Shown one piece after another: positions 63,136 through 64,000 of a stretch of DNA of 64,000 nt. The notes under the pieces are model-generated. The model ran no database searches and was not told the DNA's origin. It saw only the letters and a program-made list of their open reading frames with translations. Source of the DNA: Symbiodinium microadriaticum (taxonomy: Eukaryota; Sar; Dinophyceae; Suessiales; Symbiodiniaceae); the NCBI GenBank assembly GCA_001939145.1, contig LSRX01000501.1:257932-321931 (forward strand). Reading direction: 5' to 3'. The first letter of the stretch is position 1; every line of letters begins with the position of its first letter. Position numbers and translations under genes: made by a program.

Positions 63136-64000
63136 GCACGTGCTTCGTCTCTGCCCAAAACCTGTACAGAAGGCAGAAAGCTTTGAGGCACGAAACCACG
63201 AAGGCCGAAAGGGTTGCCTCACCGGAGCCGAAACGCGACTGCACGCACTCACAAGTCTGCAACATCCCTCGATCCACACCGCTTGTGACTCAAGTCTGGC
63301 TCGTGTGCTCTCCAAGATTCATTTCTGTCCTTTCCCTATGCCCGTGTCAGCAAAAGCAGAGGCTAAACAAGTGATGGCTGCCGGCGAGTGGCATCATACT
63401 CCGGCTCTCCAATCGCCGCCCGCACCTTTGCCTTGAGGTCCTCCTGAAACTGATCAGGGAGTCACAGGCTCCGATGTATAGTGCTGTTTTGTCAAGCCTG
63501 TGGACTTCCCAAACTGTGTTTCTTGCCATGCTAAGAGTCGGAGAAGGATTCTTGGCATCAGCTGTGTCATGCCAGCACCCAGTCTCCCGAAACAAACCTG
63601 CAAAAATGCAAATGCCAGGAACCAGTTTTTCATAATATCCTAACCCTGCGAACCGACGAGCGTACACCCAGCGAGCAAAGCTACGCCTCGTCTACAAAGA
63701 GGTTGGCGGTCTTCTGCCTCGCCAAAATCCTGACTGCTCAGACACAAGAGAAAGCAAGCGTCAAATTTAGCAACGATCTACTACCTACACATTTAAAGAG
63801 TTTTAAAGGCTTTGGGTTGAGGGACTTGGGGTAAACATGGATTGTGAATTATTTGAGGAATTGCTGACTCTATTTGGTGTGAGGTCTCCCATTCACAGCT
63901 TTAAGCAAGCTTGTTAATTGTTCGTGAGGCCCTCACAGTAGTTGCACAACCGAACAAGGCCAAGAGATTGCCAAGAGTCTGATTCTTGGCACGAGTCGCC
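63136..64000. other. Upstream or intergenic region
   Basis: No supported gene. It would hold the promoter and trans-splice site of the minus-strand gene at 62.6-63.1 kb; dinoflagellate promoters have no motif I can recognise here. Confidence 0.4.

Overview
This window looks like nuclear DNA of a dinoflagellate, most likely a Symbiodiniaceae-type alga, at one end of a chromosome or scaffold. The first bases read CCCTAAACCCTAAAC, the C-rich strand of the TTTAGGG telomere repeat. A 19-base match to the dinoflagellate spliced leader lies at 21401-21419 (minus strand). Genes are split into small exons, and many intron donors are GC rather than GT, with the AG|G flanks typical of dinoflagellates. 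There are no prokaryotic operons, and most long open frames here are chance products of moderately GC-rich DNA.

Layout. 1-500 is subtelomeric, with short tandem repeats and a telomere-like patch in reversed orientation. 500-10,000 holds old dispersed repeats and a 2.6 kb block (4961-7610) carrying an unrecognised 199-codon coding exon. That block recurs at 56434-60413, where an 800 bp piece is triplicated; broken relatives lie at 26.0-27.3 kb and 35.6-36.3 kb. 10,877-12,180 is a three-exon ADP-ribosylglycohydrolase/J1-crystallin-like gene. 14.4-17.5 kb is a SET-domain (Rubisco LSMT/SETD-like) gene. An 18.6-18.7 kb exon carries the ISST-type motif of nucleotidyltransferases. 19,003-21,431 is the standout: an intronless ORF in a retroposed cDNA with a relict spliced leader at its 5' end, a direct repeat at both ends, and a strong one-strand excess of G runs. 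29.4-30.1 kb encodes an Arg/Asp-repeat protein. 33.0-33.7 kb is a two-exon gene of unknown role. 40.2-41.4 kb is a phytanoyl-CoA dioxygenase-like gene, with a coiled-coil gene upstream of it. 45.6-46.9 kb holds exons of an unknown gene. 47.0-48.5 kb is an intronless ORF associated with oppositely oriented short repeat arrays. 48.5-50.1 kb is an RCC1-repeat gene. 51.6-52.7 kb is a coiled-coil gene. 53.1-55.5 kb is a voltage-gated cation channel built from micro-exons of 40-75 bp. 61,316-61,514 is a foldback MITE with a target-site duplication, and 62.6-63.1 kb is a probable secreted protein.

Every gene I can support reads on the minus strand, towards the telomeric end, so the window looks like part of one long unidirectional gene array, as known in Symbiodiniaceae. 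The genes do not form an obvious pathway. Exon boundaries were found by eye from splice motifs, phase agreement and family motifs; complete transcripts cannot be reconstructed, and most genes lack some exons here.
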